64,000 nt of DNA from Gloeophyllum trabeum ATCC 11539. Lineage: Eukaryota; Basidiomycota; Agaricomycetes; Gloeophyllales; Gloeophyllaceae. Positions 22,938 through 35,598 of the stretch are shown piece after piece. The notes under the pieces were generated by a model. That model was not told the DNA's origin, ran no database searches, and saw only the letters and a list, made by a program, of their open reading frames with translations. Made by a program: the position numbers and the translations under genes. Within the stretch, counting starts at the first letter, position 1. Each line of letters opens with the position of its first letter. The stretch covers positions 382,488-446,487 of the forward strand of contig NW_006920414.1 of the NCBI RefSeq assembly GCF_000344685.1, read 5' to 3'.

Positions 22938-24285
22938 ATGTCGAAGGGAAGAGTTCTGAGCATTCAGTCGCATGTTGCGTTCGGCTATGTTGGGGGAAAG
23001 GCTGCGGTGTTTCCCCTCCAATGCCTTGGCTTTGACGTTGATGTAAGGTTCAACGGTAAAGTCTGGAGCTGGACTGAACGGGTCGCCCACCTTTACAGGT
23101 AGTGAATACTGTCAACTTCTCGAATCATACTGGTGAGTGCGCCAGCCATGATCTACGAGTTGTGCCTTGATTCGAGTTTTGTGATAGGGTATGGCCGCTT
23201 CGGAGGATCCAGAACCACCGCGGAAGAATTGTCTCAGATGTTCCGTGCTTTGGAAGAGAATGGGCTCCTGAAACCTTCCCGGCTTCTCACTGGTATGACG
23301 AGCTGAGGACACCACCTATGGGATGTTTACCTGCTCAAAATTGCAGGATATATCGCTGGAGCGGAAGCCCTCACAACAGTAGCAGGCCTAGCAAGTAAGC
23401 TGCGGCAACGTGATCCTCAGCTAATATATGTCCTAGATCGTATGTTTGATCATCTGGAATGCCCATGAATATGTGCTGACGATCTCTCTGCTCAGCGGTG
23501 CTTGGAGATGCTGGTAAACTCTATGTGGCACCGGAGTGCGTGCCCATATACCAGTCCATGTTACCTCTCGCCACAGTCATCACCCCAAACTGGTTCGAAG
23601 TCGAGTAAGTTTCTATGACTTCCTTGTTGCCTGAGCCTGGCAAGAACTCCTCAGGGTCCTGACCAAAATCAACATCGTGGACATGACATCCTTGAAGGGT
23701 GCACTCCGCGTCCTGCACGAGCAATACGGCGTACCGAACATTATCATAAGCTCTATGATTCTCAAGCCCTGGCTGAAGGAGGCCTTGCCTGACCACATAC
23801 GGCCTTCCAACGCGGAACAAGACCGAGCGGATTATCTGCTCTGTCTTTGTTCAACGTCCAGCAACACGGAGAACCCGGACGATCTCTCTATGGTCCATGC
23901 ATACGCCATTCCCTGTGTCCCCGGATATTTCTCTGGCGTCGGTGATCTTTTCTCAGCTATGGTCCTTGCGCATCTTGAACCCACGGTCTCCCCTGCTGAC
24001 CTGGAACAGCTGGGCACGGGCCAGACACCGCTGTCGTACGCCACCTCCATGGCGGTTACCAAGACGCATGCGGTACTCTCGGTGACGTACGAGTACTCGC
24101 AGAGCCTACCGGAGGACGAGCGGTTGCCTACGGATGATGAGAAGGATAAGGAGGACCCGGAGCGCAAGATTCGGAGGATGAAGGGGAGGGAACTTAGGCT
24201 TGTGCAGGCGCAGGATATAATCAGGAGTACAAGCATTGAGGAATGTCGGCGGATGGAACCTTGGACGACTTTTTGGAAGTTGTAG
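22938..24285 (+). CDS. PDXK: Pyridoxal kinase
   Basis: A ribokinase-fold enzyme that phosphorylates pyridoxal, pyridoxine or pyridoxamine in the vitamin B6 salvage pathway, in the cytosol. It starts [20 protein letters not shown], a typical pyridoxal-kinase N terminus including the conserved S-H-V-x-x-G-Y-V-G-(G/N) substrate loop. Conserved pieces follow in order: [51 protein letters not shown], and the glycine-rich ATP/anion-hole motif [20 protein letters not shown] with the catalytic Asp. Length is roughly 345 aa over about six exons. The tail has an acidic Asp/Glu/Lys stretch near 24105-24180. It is divergent from ARP2. Confidence 0.95.
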
Positions 24286-24600
24286 TCTAGGGCTCGGCAT
24301 AGATTTCCGAACTACAAATTAGATATTGCTATTGCTCAACTGGATGCCCATGTACTTGGATGTCTATATCTTGCCTAATGTCTACCTCGAGCCCCTTGAA
24401 TTCCCCTTGACAGCCCGAACACATGCGTAGCGACACGTACAAAGCAACACCACTGACCACCATAAATCCAGATTTGGAAGGTGTTTATTATATGACGCCT
24501 CGGCTTTCCCCAACGTCCTGACGCCTGCCGTGTGCTTCAAGCGCGGTGGGCCCATCCCAGGCAAATTCTGTAATATTGTCCAGGTCTTGTATCGTTTAGC
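24286..24600. other. Intergenic region
   Basis: About 315 bases between pyridoxal kinase and the START protein gene, both on the plus strand. Nothing was recognised beyond the expected 3' UTR and promoter. Confidence 0.5.
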
Positions 24601-27600
24601 ATGAGCGACGGTGCTCGGTATGTCTGTCATCATCGCTCGACGCGCTTGTACTGATTGTCTGACTTAGGTTGCGGCAGTCATGGTATAACGCGCTCTCGGA
24701 ATCCGAAGAGTACTTTCGAACACTCCTGAAGTCACCTTCCTCGCCGGAATGGAAGCGCATTGTAACAACCTCTGATACCTCGAAGAGAGGCAAAGGGAAG
24801 TCGCGAGCGTCTGCAGCTCCGGAACTAACGGACGTGATCGTCCATCGGAGGACACTCAAGTCGGGAGACACGGTTTACAGGGCGGTACTGGACGTGCCGA
24901 CCGGTGATGAACCAGTCGTACTTGACCCATGGAAGTCGGTTTTGATCACTCCGGAACTCAGGAAGGAGTGGGATCCCGCGGTGGAGGGTGCGCAACTCCT
25001 TGAGATGTTGGATCCTACTACTAGAGTGTCGAAGACGAATTTTACGCTCGGTTGGCCTGCAAAGTGAGTTATTCCTGACGCTAGGAGGCTAAATTGTCAA
25101 ACTCTTCTAGTCCTCGAGACGCAGTCACCATTTCACGAACCTTCCACGACGCTACGACCCTCATGGACATCTCTACGTCCCTGCCCCGCTCGATCGACGA
25201 ACCCGCATACCTCAGACCCTCGCCTCCCTATGTTCGATCAGATGTCAAACGTGAATAGTGTGAGCTATCGTCTGCGAGTCATCACTGACTGCACTATCCA
25301 TAGTGTTTGCCTGGTGCATCCAATACCTAACGCAAACGCCAGCAACAGATAGTAAGCCTATTCCTGCCAAGCTGCGTATCACATGCTTCTGGCAGCATAA
25401 CTTCAAGGCAATGTGGAACTTTGGGTCCGCTGCTGGCCTCTCTCAAGAACTGGCAGCAACGGTACTTGGTCTATACAAGACGGTGCGGGGTCGAGGCTCT
25501 AGGGTGCCGCTATTGCTTGGCTACGGTAATGGCGTTGCTGTCGAACGGATCCGCTTTGACGTTGATCGCGAGGCTCTGACTGTGGACTACTCTATCGTCC
25601 CGGAGGAAGAAGATCATGGGACGCAGTCAACAGACCTTTCCCAGAGCTTGGACTTGCATTCGCTCAAAGAGCATCGTCGGCTAGTCCGCGCCATTGAGTG
25701 CGCCCTGCCAGCATCACAGGGATGGGACGTGCAGCTAACTACGAAAGCGTCTTCGGAACGCGTCAGCCAGCTGCCGTGGACCGCTGAAGCTGTACGCGAT
25801 GGGAGCCCGGAAACAGGAAACCAGCTGCCTGAACACGAGAAGTTTTTGTTCAGAGTGAAGCACAGTCCGCTCCCCGACGATCACTCCGTCTTGAAAGTGA
25901 AGGTCGTCATCGAGATATCTGGACCATCCCGCGGGCTCCGGCTGAACGGCGTCCCGAAACCGATAGAGCATATTGAGGAACGAGATCCCTCGTCGTACTA
26001 CATGTCGCAGCAGATTTTGCAGGATGCTTCTAGTACAGCAGATCTCAGTTTCCATACAGCTTCTACCAGTAGCACTTCGCAGAGCACGGCTTCAAGCTCT
26101 GGAACGACTACGAGGCCGCCTCTCAGTCGGATGCCCAATGAACGTACGGCAGCCGCGGAGAAAGCGATTTTATCTCAAGTCAGGCGGAAATATATATACT
26201 TCTCCTCTCTTCTGCAGGAGCCCGAGGCGAAGTGGAAGCGGAGTAAGCATCACGTTATAGTTCACAAGTAGTTATTTTATGACTTTGCTGTAGCTACCGA
26301 AGGACGTGGCGTCGAGGTTACCCAGCTAGACTCCATAGACCCGACTTTAGTGGTCTATCGCGCCGAAGCCACTTTTGTCGGTGTTGGTCTATGGGATCTA
26401 TTTGGGGCGATTGTTACCCCTGGCGCTCGAGTCTACTGGGACAAACAGCATGAAGATGCTGTGCTCCTGGAAGATGTCAACGAACTCAGTGAGCTGTGGC
26501 ATGTCAAGACGAAGCCCGCATGGCCAGTAAAGTGAGTAGAAGGTGTTCAGCCTGTCTCTGTTAATGCTGACCTTCTGTCTCGCAAGTGGACGCGACTCTG
26601 TCCTGCTGCGCACCGTGTACAAGTCCCCCAGCACCATACACGTCTTTGCGTTCTCGGCAGACAATCTCCATCTCTTTCCCAACGTTCCTCCCGTCGATCC
26701 CAATGTTATCCGAACGCAAGTGGACCTGCAAGGGTGGGCCATTGAAGCATTGTCCCCGACCACAACGTTAGTGACCTTGCTGGAGCAGTCCGACCCCAAA
26801 GGCTGGTCGAATAAGACCTCCATCCCTCAGCAAATGATCACTGCTCTCGCCGGTATTGGGGAGTTTGCCATCAAGTGCGGCGGTCCTCCAGCTGCGACAC
26901 GTCTGGCTGGTGCCAAAGCCAACGATATTCGGTACGATCACGAACGCGGGAGTTTCCGCATTGAGTATGAAGTGTCCGAGAGTCGTAGGACAGGTGACAC
27001 TGCTTCGTCTAATGCTACAGAGAACGGAGCCAACACGTCTTCGAACATACCATTGCCTGTTGTCGAATGCGAAATCCGGTGCGATATGGACACCTGGGCA
27101 CATTCTCTCGACATCGTCGTGGACCCCCCGCCGCAAGCTATCTCATGTTTACGACGCCATCGACTTTCTACGAACGGAGGAGGTCTGTGGCTCACGATAT
27201 CTCACGATGCTGTCTTTGCTAGCGATGATCGAATCCTTGTCATCATTCGTAAAGGCCCAGGCCGGGACAAAGGAGTCGTGATGGTTAATGGAGCCAAAGC
27301 CATCGTAGACGTTGAAGAGCTGCCTGAAAGCGAGGTCAAATCTCTGACGAAGCAGAAACGTGTCAAGCCGGCTCGTATTCCGCTGGATCAGCCACCTGTC
27401 GTAGGTGCAATCCGGAGACGGAGGGCAGAGTGGGACGGGGATGGAGAAGGCGGATCTGGCCAAGGCGGTGCTAGCGGGGATGAGAAGGGGTCAACGTCTC
27501 CGTCAGCTTCCAGCTTTACATCCGCTCCGAAATTTTCTAGCCCTCTGGCTAGGTTCTTCACGATGGCTGTCGAGCAGGCGACCACTACGACGCAGCAGGC

Positions 27601-30101
27601 TGTCGCAGCTATTTCGCCCGCCACGGCTGGAGGGGATCAAGCAATGCCTTCTTCATCTAAACCGCCTATGGAGCACGCTCTGGACGCCCTCTCGCACGTC
27701 CAAACCTTTTATTTAAACCCCTCCGCTGATGGATGGGCGCTGATCAGTGAGAAGGGTTTTCCTGTCCATCGCAAGATTATACCGGAGATATCTACCACTA
27801 TACCCGTCCACAAAGGTGAGAAAGTGATTGAAGGTGTCTCAGCGGAGGAGATAGCGGCGGTTGTCACTAGCTATGGATGCCGCAAGCAGTGGGATGATCG
27901 CTTCGACTCCGCAGTCGTCTTTGAAGAATACGGAGCACGGTGTCATACTGCATTCTTGGTCACGAAAGGTGGTTTCCCATTCCGCGATCGTGGCTTCTAT
28001 GTAGCTTCGATGCTGGCTCGTACCTCGCCGAAGACTCCCGTCTCCGCCTCGTTGTCTCGTCGCAACTCCGGGATTGAAGCTGAACAGGAGAGCCGTGCAG
28101 CTGTCCTTTGCGTGACTACATCATTTAGCTCTGACTCAATGGCGTCTTTCTCTCCTGCGAAGTATAACCCTTACAATCTTCCCGTGGGCCGGTTCTTTGT
28201 CGACGCATGGATATTGGAGACTCTGGATCCCTACGCGGAAGAGAATTACGCGATTCCTTCGACGAAGTGTACACGCTTGGTAGCGGCGGATTACGCTGGC
28301 TCTATTCCGGCTGCTGTGAACTCGATGATAAACGGGATGCTGCCTAGGTCGATTCTCAATCTGGAGACCTACATGAAGGGCATCTCGCCGTTGCCCTTCA
28401 TCCGCCTACCACGCGCGGGCCTCTTCATTTCTGAAGAGAAGCAGGATGAGCCCTTCAAGGAGAATTCCTGGAAATTCATTCGCCGCGACAACAATCGCAT
28501 GCTTGTGACCGCTGGGTATACACCGGAAGAGCTGGTATACAACAGTGTCATTACTTTGTCCCTGGGATATATTCCATCGACGGATACGCACGACACTTCG
28601 GATGACAGGACGCCGAGACCTAGTCGGATAGGGACGAACCCTATGCCAGAGGTTAAACATGGCGCTCATAAGTCGGAGGACTTCACTAGATCCGCCGGTT
28701 CCTTGGGACGGTCGACGCTGGCGCCATCGTCCCGAAGCGGTTCGCGGTCCCGGGAAACGCTCAGGGCCACAACTTCTGCCTTCAACCTCAGAGGAGCAGC
28801 TAAAGCACCCTCGGACTTCTTACTCGCCGAGGTTATTGTTGACTCGAAGACGTACCCCAAAGGTTATGAGGTCCGGGTGAGCTCTACTCTCAGAGACTTG
28901 AAGAAGAAATACGTTTCTAGGTCGCCAGATAATAATGGTGTCCAAGGTGGCGACCCTCAAGCTGTAGTTGTTCCCGTGACAGCTACTGTTCATGTCTTGC
29001 CTCAGTCGCCCTTGCATTCCGCGGGCTTGCAGGCCGAGCGCCCTCCGCAGCATCTCGTCCGTTTAACGATACCTACGGCGCAATTCCATGTTTCGACGAT
29101 ACAAGATCCGTTAACTGGTGAAACCAGAAGTGCGCCGCCGAGACCTCAGTGGTTGCTTGATTTGGAGGAGAAGGGTGCGGTCTGGAATGTAGAGGTCCGC
29201 CCGACCAGCGCTAGCGGCAAGCGTGACGGTATGATAGTGCTCGTGAACGGCGCTGATGTGACAATCGCCAGCGAAAAGGAATCGCTGGCGCATCTGGGGA
29301 GAGATGAGCTGCAGAATAACCGCATTTCGAAGATGAATATGCTCGTCAGGTGAGATCACGGTCTCACGATGCTAACGCAAACGTTTTCTGAGACCCGTTG
29401 TTGGCAGAACTTCCGAAGCTGCAGATCAGATCCCGGAGGAGCTTCGACAGCCTATCGCTGTTTCGGAGCACTTGTATGAAGCGGCTGTCCTGGAGTCATT
29501 AAATGCTCCTGAACAAACTGCTGGTCAAACGGGCGACGCGAATCCCAAGCCGGATGATGACCAGGGTGCTACCGGGAGCGCTAACGTGAGCTTCTGTCTT
29601 CAGAAACACGTGTGTGGGGAACTTATGACATATGTTGCAACCTTGCAGATACCGCACGGGAACCCTGCACCTGAGGGTGACACACCCAGCGCTAGCGCGA
29701 GTGGGGGGCTGCTAGGCTTCTTGAATTCTTATCCCAATCCGTTGGCGCGGTTCACTTCCTCGACTCCGCGAACACCTCTGCCTGAATCGCCCTCGTCTGA
29801 CCTGCGAAAGCTGCCTGGCGGCTTCAACGAAGCCGACAGACCACTGGCTCTGGCGACGCTGACGAGGACGTCGGGGCGGACGTACCCTCTGTCGATGCTG
29901 CTTGCTGTGGCTCTCATCGCCTTTCTGCTGGGCTCTTTCCTGCGATCACTGCTTTCTCCTGCAGACTTCATTTACGTGGTCACGGATCTCAAGGAGGTGG
30001 ATGAATCTACAGTTGGGTGGCGAGAAATCCGACGGCTTCTGGAAATCAAATACCTGATAGGAGGGTGGGATTTCCAGATAGCTGTTGTGCGACGCCATTG
30101 A
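24601..30101 (+). CDS. Large protein with three START-like lipid-binding segments and a C-terminal membrane anchor
   Basis: Eight exons join in phase (24601-24617, 24668-25063, 25111-25250, 25304-26242, 26294-26531, 26587-29349, 29408-29585, 29649-30101), giving 1,707 aa. Three segments resemble START (StAR-related lipid transfer) domains. The first lies at about aa 5-240 (SWYNALSESEEYFRTLLKSP, with WDPAVEGAQLLEMLDP). The second lies at about aa 500-690 (VVYRAEATFVGVGLWDLFGA, ARVYWDKQHEDAVLLEDVNE). The third lies at about aa 938-1190 (ALSHVQTFYLNPSADGWALI, YGCRKQWDDRFDSAVVFEEY). Ser-rich linkers separate them. Near the end is a hydrophobic segment (YPLSMLLAVALIAFLLGSFL, about aa 1640-1660), so the protein is probably anchored to a membrane. 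I infer a role in sensing or moving sterols or other lipids at membrane contacts; the lipid is unknown. The intron at 29586-29648 is predicted and could be retained in frame. Confidence 0.8.
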
Positions 30102-30727
30102 GCGTCCTCGGCAGTCCAGATACTTACTCTAGTAATATTAATGCTTGCGTGCGCACTTGCTGTCGATCTATTAGTCTAGCACACGGTCCCGTAGTAGGAT
30201 ATGTATCTAATGTGTACTGCAGCGCGGTGGAAGCGGAAGTTTCTCAACTCGCCGGCGACGCCACAGCGGGACAGAGGAGGACAAACTCAGCCCGCCGTTT
30301 GCCGCGTGTAATTCATACCGAGTCCGAGCCCTCCGACAGATTCCCAGCTGGTGCTCTCCAGTTGGCAGCTATTCGGGTCGCTGCCCATCATCGCCGTTCT
30401 TCCCAGTTACCCTCAACATCACCGCCGCCGCTGTCGCAGACGACGACGCCCACCCGCCCGACGACGCCCCGCTCGTTGCCCAGCGCCAGATCATCCTGCG
30501 TGTATCGCATTCCGACTCAGAGACACAGCCTGTCCCCCGTATTTATCGGCTCTCCACGTACCAAACTCTAAACAACTCTCCTTGTTATCTACCCGATTCT
30601 CTTTGATTTGCTTCCGCGCGGTCAATTGCAACGTTTACGGCGTCGAACACCCTCCGTCCTCGGCCACACATCGTCGATACTTACACCCCCGTCCTGATCT
30701 CCCGCTCTTTCCCTTCGCAGTCTAGCC
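30102..30727. other. Intergenic region, promoter of the LisH gene
   Basis: About 625 bases between two plus-strand genes. The sequence nearest the LisH gene is C/T-rich, as is usual for fungal promoters and 5' UTRs. No separate gene is seen. Confidence 0.5.
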
Positions 30728-33332
30728 ATGAGCTCGTCGACGCCGTCTGGTTCGTCGGGCCCGTCGCAGTCCGACTCATCGCCCGACCCGCCGTTGTCCT
30801 GGGAGGGTGACAGGATGTCCGTTTCACCACCTTTTCTCGCCCTGACCACGCTGAGCCGCCGCCTTTCGTAGGTTCAACATATATATCCATGACTACTGCA
30901 CCAAGAGAGGCTTCGTCAAGACCGCTCAGGAGTTGAAGATCGAGGCTGCTCTCACGGATATAAACCACGAAACCCCGTCGCCCCCAATAAACGCCAAGCA
31001 GGGTCTATTGTTCGAGTGCGTGCTTTCTCGGTCCTGGAGGACAGCTAGTTAATCATGCCACAGATGGTGGAGTGTTTTTTGGCAGCTTTTTAGTGCAAAG
31101 AGTTCAGGCCAAGGGTCCGAGGACGCTGTCTTGTACACGCAGGTTAGTGAAATTTCCTTTGTCCCCTGCTTCTGATCCTGAGGACGTGCCACAAGCACCA
31201 AGCGATCCAGTCCGCCAAGCGAGACCGAGGTGTCATCGGTGGCCCACCACAACCCAGATTGCCCAATGGCGCTCCCGCTCCCCGGCCGGCCGTCGCACTC
31301 GTTCCTAACAATGTTGCTGGAAACGGGCCCGCACCTGCTGGTCACGGTCATCAGCCAGGGCCCTTTCCGGGCTCTAATAACCAGTTGAACGGTATGACCA
31401 ACGGAACGACAGCGACCGCTCCGTCGCCCGCTCAGAGTGGCACGTTCACGCCAATGGTGCCCAACCCGCGACCCATGGGCAGCCAGCAGCGCGGGCCGAA
31501 CGGTATGGGCCCTTTCCAGTCGCCGACCATGGCGCACTCGCCACAGAATCCTGGGCAGCCGCATCCGTCGGGGCAGATGAATCAGATGGGTACACCGCAG
31601 ATGGGGCATATGAACAGAGGTGGCATGCCCCCACCCAATGGCACGCAACCTGGAATGCCGAACTCAGCGCACCAGACGCCTCAGCCGCCCTTTCGTTCGC
31701 CCAGTCGACCGTCCACGCCCGGGCAGAACTCGATAACGCATGCCAGTCCCTCGATGGCTGCTCGTCAGACTCCGAACCTGGCCCAACACGAGCTCATCAA
31801 CAATGAGTTTCGGCAGGTTCCTATGCAGGCCCTCCCACAGCTGAAGCAGGAAATCGGGTTGGGTGACAAAGATCTGCAAGCATTCACGGTACAGGATAAG
31901 GTACGTGTTTCCTTTTGCAGTCGGTCCACCAAACACTCAGTGTGTTCTAGCATAATATTATCCAAGCATGGCGAAGACGCGTTCAGAAGCCCCCGCAAGG
32001 ACAGCCCAATGCAGTTGCTGGACCATCCGGCACTCCGATGATGGCTCCTGGCAATCCTAGACTGCAACCCAACCAGCAGCAAGGGCAACCGCAGGGGATG
32101 GCGCCAGGTCAGCAGCGGCCTATAAAGCGCAATAGCACTTCGCCAGCTGAAGAGGTAGTACCATTGTTTCAAAGGAACCTCGCTCGTCTAACTTCTACGA
32201 ATAGCAGGATTCTTTGCTACGCACAGATTCGTCACCCCCCGACCGGAAGAGACCACGGCGCTCTCCCAACCCGGAGCATCAGCAGCAACAGCAAGGACAG
32301 CAGCAGCAGCAGTCACAACAGCCGGCCATGGCTCCCTTCCCGCATGCTCACCCTCAGGGTGGCGGTCCTGGTGGGCCTGGTGGACCGCAGCATATGCCGA
32401 ACGTGCTGATGCGACCCCCACAAATGGGCGGGCCGCCGATGGGCAACTTCCCCGGGCAGCCTGGTATGCCGAACATGATCAATAATCCTGGGATGAACAT
32501 GGGTATGGGTCAGATGGGTCCCGGTGGGATGAATGCGATGAGCCCTGGCATGATGAATCATCCGCAGGGTGGAATGGTGAACCCAGGCCCGGTATGTTTC
32601 TTAATAACATGCGTTTGTTTGCGAAATACTCATCGCCGCATCCAATAGCACTCGCAGCAGCAGTACAGGCAAACGATGCATAATCTGCACAAGAGCAATC
32701 TGCCACCTGGGGCGTTGAACATGATGCCAGGCCAGAATATGAACTCACCGCATTCCAATGACCCGTTATTCAACAATGCTGACGGCGGTCAAGGGCAACG
32801 TCAGCCCTTCCCGGGCGGCGTCCCAAACAACCGAATGCAGGGCCCGAAGGCGGGACAGATGCCGCCGCCCCCTTCGCCGGCCATGAACGGGATTGGGAAG
32901 GGGCCTCAAGGAGGGCCTAAGCCTGAGGGAGTGTCCGAACAGGGTGCTCAGAATGGTCGACCGGAGGGCTCGCCCCAGAATGCTTCGGCTGGTATCGGTC
33001 AGGGGCAGAACCAACAGCAAGGGAACCCTGGGCAGCCATCGACTGCACCACCAACACCTGCTTCGAACGGGATGACGGCCCCGTCACCGTCGCAGATTCT
33101 GAGCAGCAGTGCGCCTGGCATGAACCCGTCGTCGGGGAACTCGACAGACTCTATGCCCAGTAACTTGTTCACCACGGATTTCATGAGCTCGATGGGTTCC
33201 ATGAACGGGGGTGCGTTTGACGACATTGATCCAGCTATCTTTGGGGGACTGAGGGACACGGACATCAATTTTGAGCGGGACTTTGGGCAATGGTTCAATC
33301 CGGATGACGTCGCGTTGGATATGACCAAGTAG
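30728..33332 (+). CDS. LisH/LUFS-domain transcriptional regulator (Flo8/SomA-like)
   Basis: Predicted nuclear co-regulator. It starts at ATG 30728 (MSSSTPSGSSGPSQSDSSPD). After the first intron comes a LisH motif extended into a LUFS domain (MFNIYIHDYCTKRGFVKTAQ, LFEWWSVFWQLFSAKSSG, EDAVLYTQ, then HQAIQSAKRDRG). This is the arrangement of fungal Flo8/SomA and of plant LEUNIG and animal SSBP proteins. The rest, about 600 residues, is low-complexity Gly/Pro/Gln/Met/Asn-rich sequence with one conserved-looking helix (HNIIQAWRRRVQKPP near 31955). A C-terminal acidic/aromatic end may act in activation (DFGQWFNPDDVALDMTK). In other fungi this family controls adhesion and filament growth downstream of cAMP/PKA; that role is inferred. 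About seven exons. Confidence 0.8.
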
Positions 33333-34146
33333 GTTGGATGGGCATCTTTGCGACTGCGGCCGTGGGTGGACGGTCATATCTCCTTCTACACTTCTTTGCT
33401 ACTCCAGTCTATTGTTTCAGTTCTGTGTCTATGTTGTTGTCTGTCTGTCTACCTTCCCACCTCGCTGATCTGTCTTCTTAATTTTGGATCACTTTTGCTA
33501 TTTATTCAAAAGGCTGGAATAGCGGCCGTGCATTTTTAGTTAATCGCATAGTTCTCCTGCGTTGTTCCCTTCCTTCTGGCTCTTTACTCTGTGTTGTGCG
33601 GTGCGCCCGTCGTTGTTTGTTCTACTCTATCTTGTCATGCTGTACAATGCTTTGAAATCCTAATCTCTGGAAAGGACTTTATCTGCTCCCCAGTTGGGAC
33701 GCGTTAGCCATGTCACAGGTGATCGTGCGACCGTGATTATCACAGAAGTGCTAAGTAACTCGCGCCACAATGCGCCACAATGCCAGGAGACCCAAGGGTT
33801 GGTATGTACGACGGGGAGTCACGTAAGGCACGCTTCCAAGGCGTGCAGCGGACATCACGAACTAAATAGGTCGGTTATTGGTAGATATATCCTATGTAAT
33901 CCCCATACAACAAGAAAATATAAAGATGTACTGCCCGCACATGCATCAACCAGATTGCGATCTATCAACTAGGGTCCCAACCATGCAGACGTGAGGAGCG
34001 TGACGACATGCATTCGTAAGATATCGACTGGGGTAAAGTCAAAGCTAGACGGTGGGAGACTGTGCTCGGGCGAAAGGGTGGAGGGGATGGACAGACAAGA
34101 GGGGGGAGATGAATATGACCAGCAGATGGATTTTCGCATGCTTCCT
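33333..34146. other. Convergent intergenic region
   Basis: About 810 bases between converging genes, T-rich near 33380-33520 as expected of the LisH gene 3' UTR. A short direct duplication of CGCCACAATG occurs at about 33763-33782. No gene is supported. Confidence 0.5.
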
Positions 34147-35043
34147 CTATAATCCCACCACGAACACCAGCGCCGTAACGGCCAGCGAAACGACCGCCGT
34201 CTTCAAGCCGGACGCGCCGCCCACCATTGCTGCACCCGAGTCTGCCGAGCCGTCGGTTGCCGTCTTGTTACCGGCAGCGGCACCGCTGGAAGTGGGCGCG
34301 GCAGCATTGGTCGCAGCACTCTTCGCCGTGGTGATCTTCGACGACGCGGAGGTCGTACCGGAGGGAGCGGAGACCACGACCGTGGAGCCAGAGCCAGCAG
34401 AGGACGACCCCGCGCCAGGCAAAGCACTGCCCGGAACGGAGGTGTTGCTGCTGCTGGTGCTGCCTGAGGGCGGCGGGGTCGCAGACGAGGGGTCGGTCAG
34501 CGCACCGGTGCCCCAAGGGATGGCGGCGCCGCCCGGCTGCGACGCGTTGGAGGGGTCGACGGTCTTGCCGTTCGCGTCGGCGATGGCGAACCGGGTGGTC
34601 CAGGTCTTGTTCGGCGACGAGGGGTCGGAGAACTGGTAGAAGTAGATAGCAGCATTGGGAGTGACCTGGCACGAAGGTTGTTGGAATTACGCTTGACCAA
34701 GAACAAACGCAGGACTCACCGAAGGGCAGGGATAATCGTAGGTGTTGGTAGAAGTGCTCGTGCCGTCCAGAGTGGTCACAGCTATTCGGGGGCTACCATT
34801 AGTTTAACCCACCATAACGTAGTAGACGCACTGACTTGTCAGATGCACCATATTGAAGTTATCGCCGGTCATGAGCTCGATGGCCATGTTCTTCCACTGG
34901 CCAGTGGTGTCGGGGTCCCACGCAATGTGACAGGTAGAGCCTTCATTGAAAACGCTGCCGGGACCGGGCTCGTTTGGCGTGGGGTCTGCGCGAGCAACCA
35001 GAGAAGAGGCAAAAAGAGCGGTGAGGGCGAACGCGGTGAACAT
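34147..35043 (-). CDS. Secreted GPI-anchored Ser/Thr-rich protein with Kre9/Knh1-like N-terminal domain
   Basis: Predicted cell-surface protein. The minus-strand ATG at 35043 opens a signal peptide (MFTAFALTALFASSLVARA). A roughly 110-residue beta-rich domain follows (PGPGSVFNEGSTCHIAWDPD, NMAIELMTGDNFNMVHLT, YPCPSVTPNAAIYFYQF, WTTRFAIADANGKTV) that matches the extracellular Kre9/Knh1-type domain common in fungal GPI proteins. A long Ser/Thr/Ala/Gly-rich stalk, likely O-glycosylated, comes next. The C-terminal hydrophobic tail (GLKTAVVSLAVTALVFVVGL) after a small-residue stretch (SADSGAAMVGGAS) is a GPI-attachment signal. Three exons are seen, total about 260 aa. A role in cell-wall beta-glucan assembly is known for Kre9 itself but is only inferred here. 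Confidence 0.85.
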
Positions 35044-35598
35044 CGTAAACTGTGGTCGGCAAGTGTAAACGGGGATACGAGCGCTGTCAACAAAATGTCA
35101 GTAAAAACGCAGGTAAATCCAAGAGCGCTGAACACGTACTTTAAGCAGAGGAGCAGACCCAAGGCACGCAAAGGAGCGACAGGAGAAAAGAGAGGCTGGG
35201 TTGAAAAGCTGGGACCGTCGTCGTTGAGAGCAAAGGGCTATGTATCCTGTCGGCTGAGGGGGGCTGGCGCTGTACTAGCGCCCCTCGATATGGAAACCGC
35301 CCATGTGCAGAGCTAATAATAGCGTGCAGCCTCCCACAGGGGCATGTTTTGCCTTGCCTCGCGCGGTTGATGGCGGTGGACGGCACACAGCAATACAGTA
35401 CGGAATGTGTTGCGTTCTCTACCACATGCGATGCTCGTAATGAGAGACGAGTTGGAAGCATACATGCTAGTACCAGGGCGGATAACCTTTCTGTACAACC
35501 AACGTCAATCAGGCATCGAACGGTTCTTCCATCGCAGTTCATCGATGTCGATGCACCCAACTGTGCCTGGTTTGTTCGCCGTACTATGTAGGGATATT
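35044..35598. other. Upstream region of the Kre9-like gene
   Basis: About 550 bases between the GPI-protein start and the first inverted-repeat element. Open frames (up to 200 aa) run across the element boundary and overlap on both strands, so none is accepted. Confidence 0.4.
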
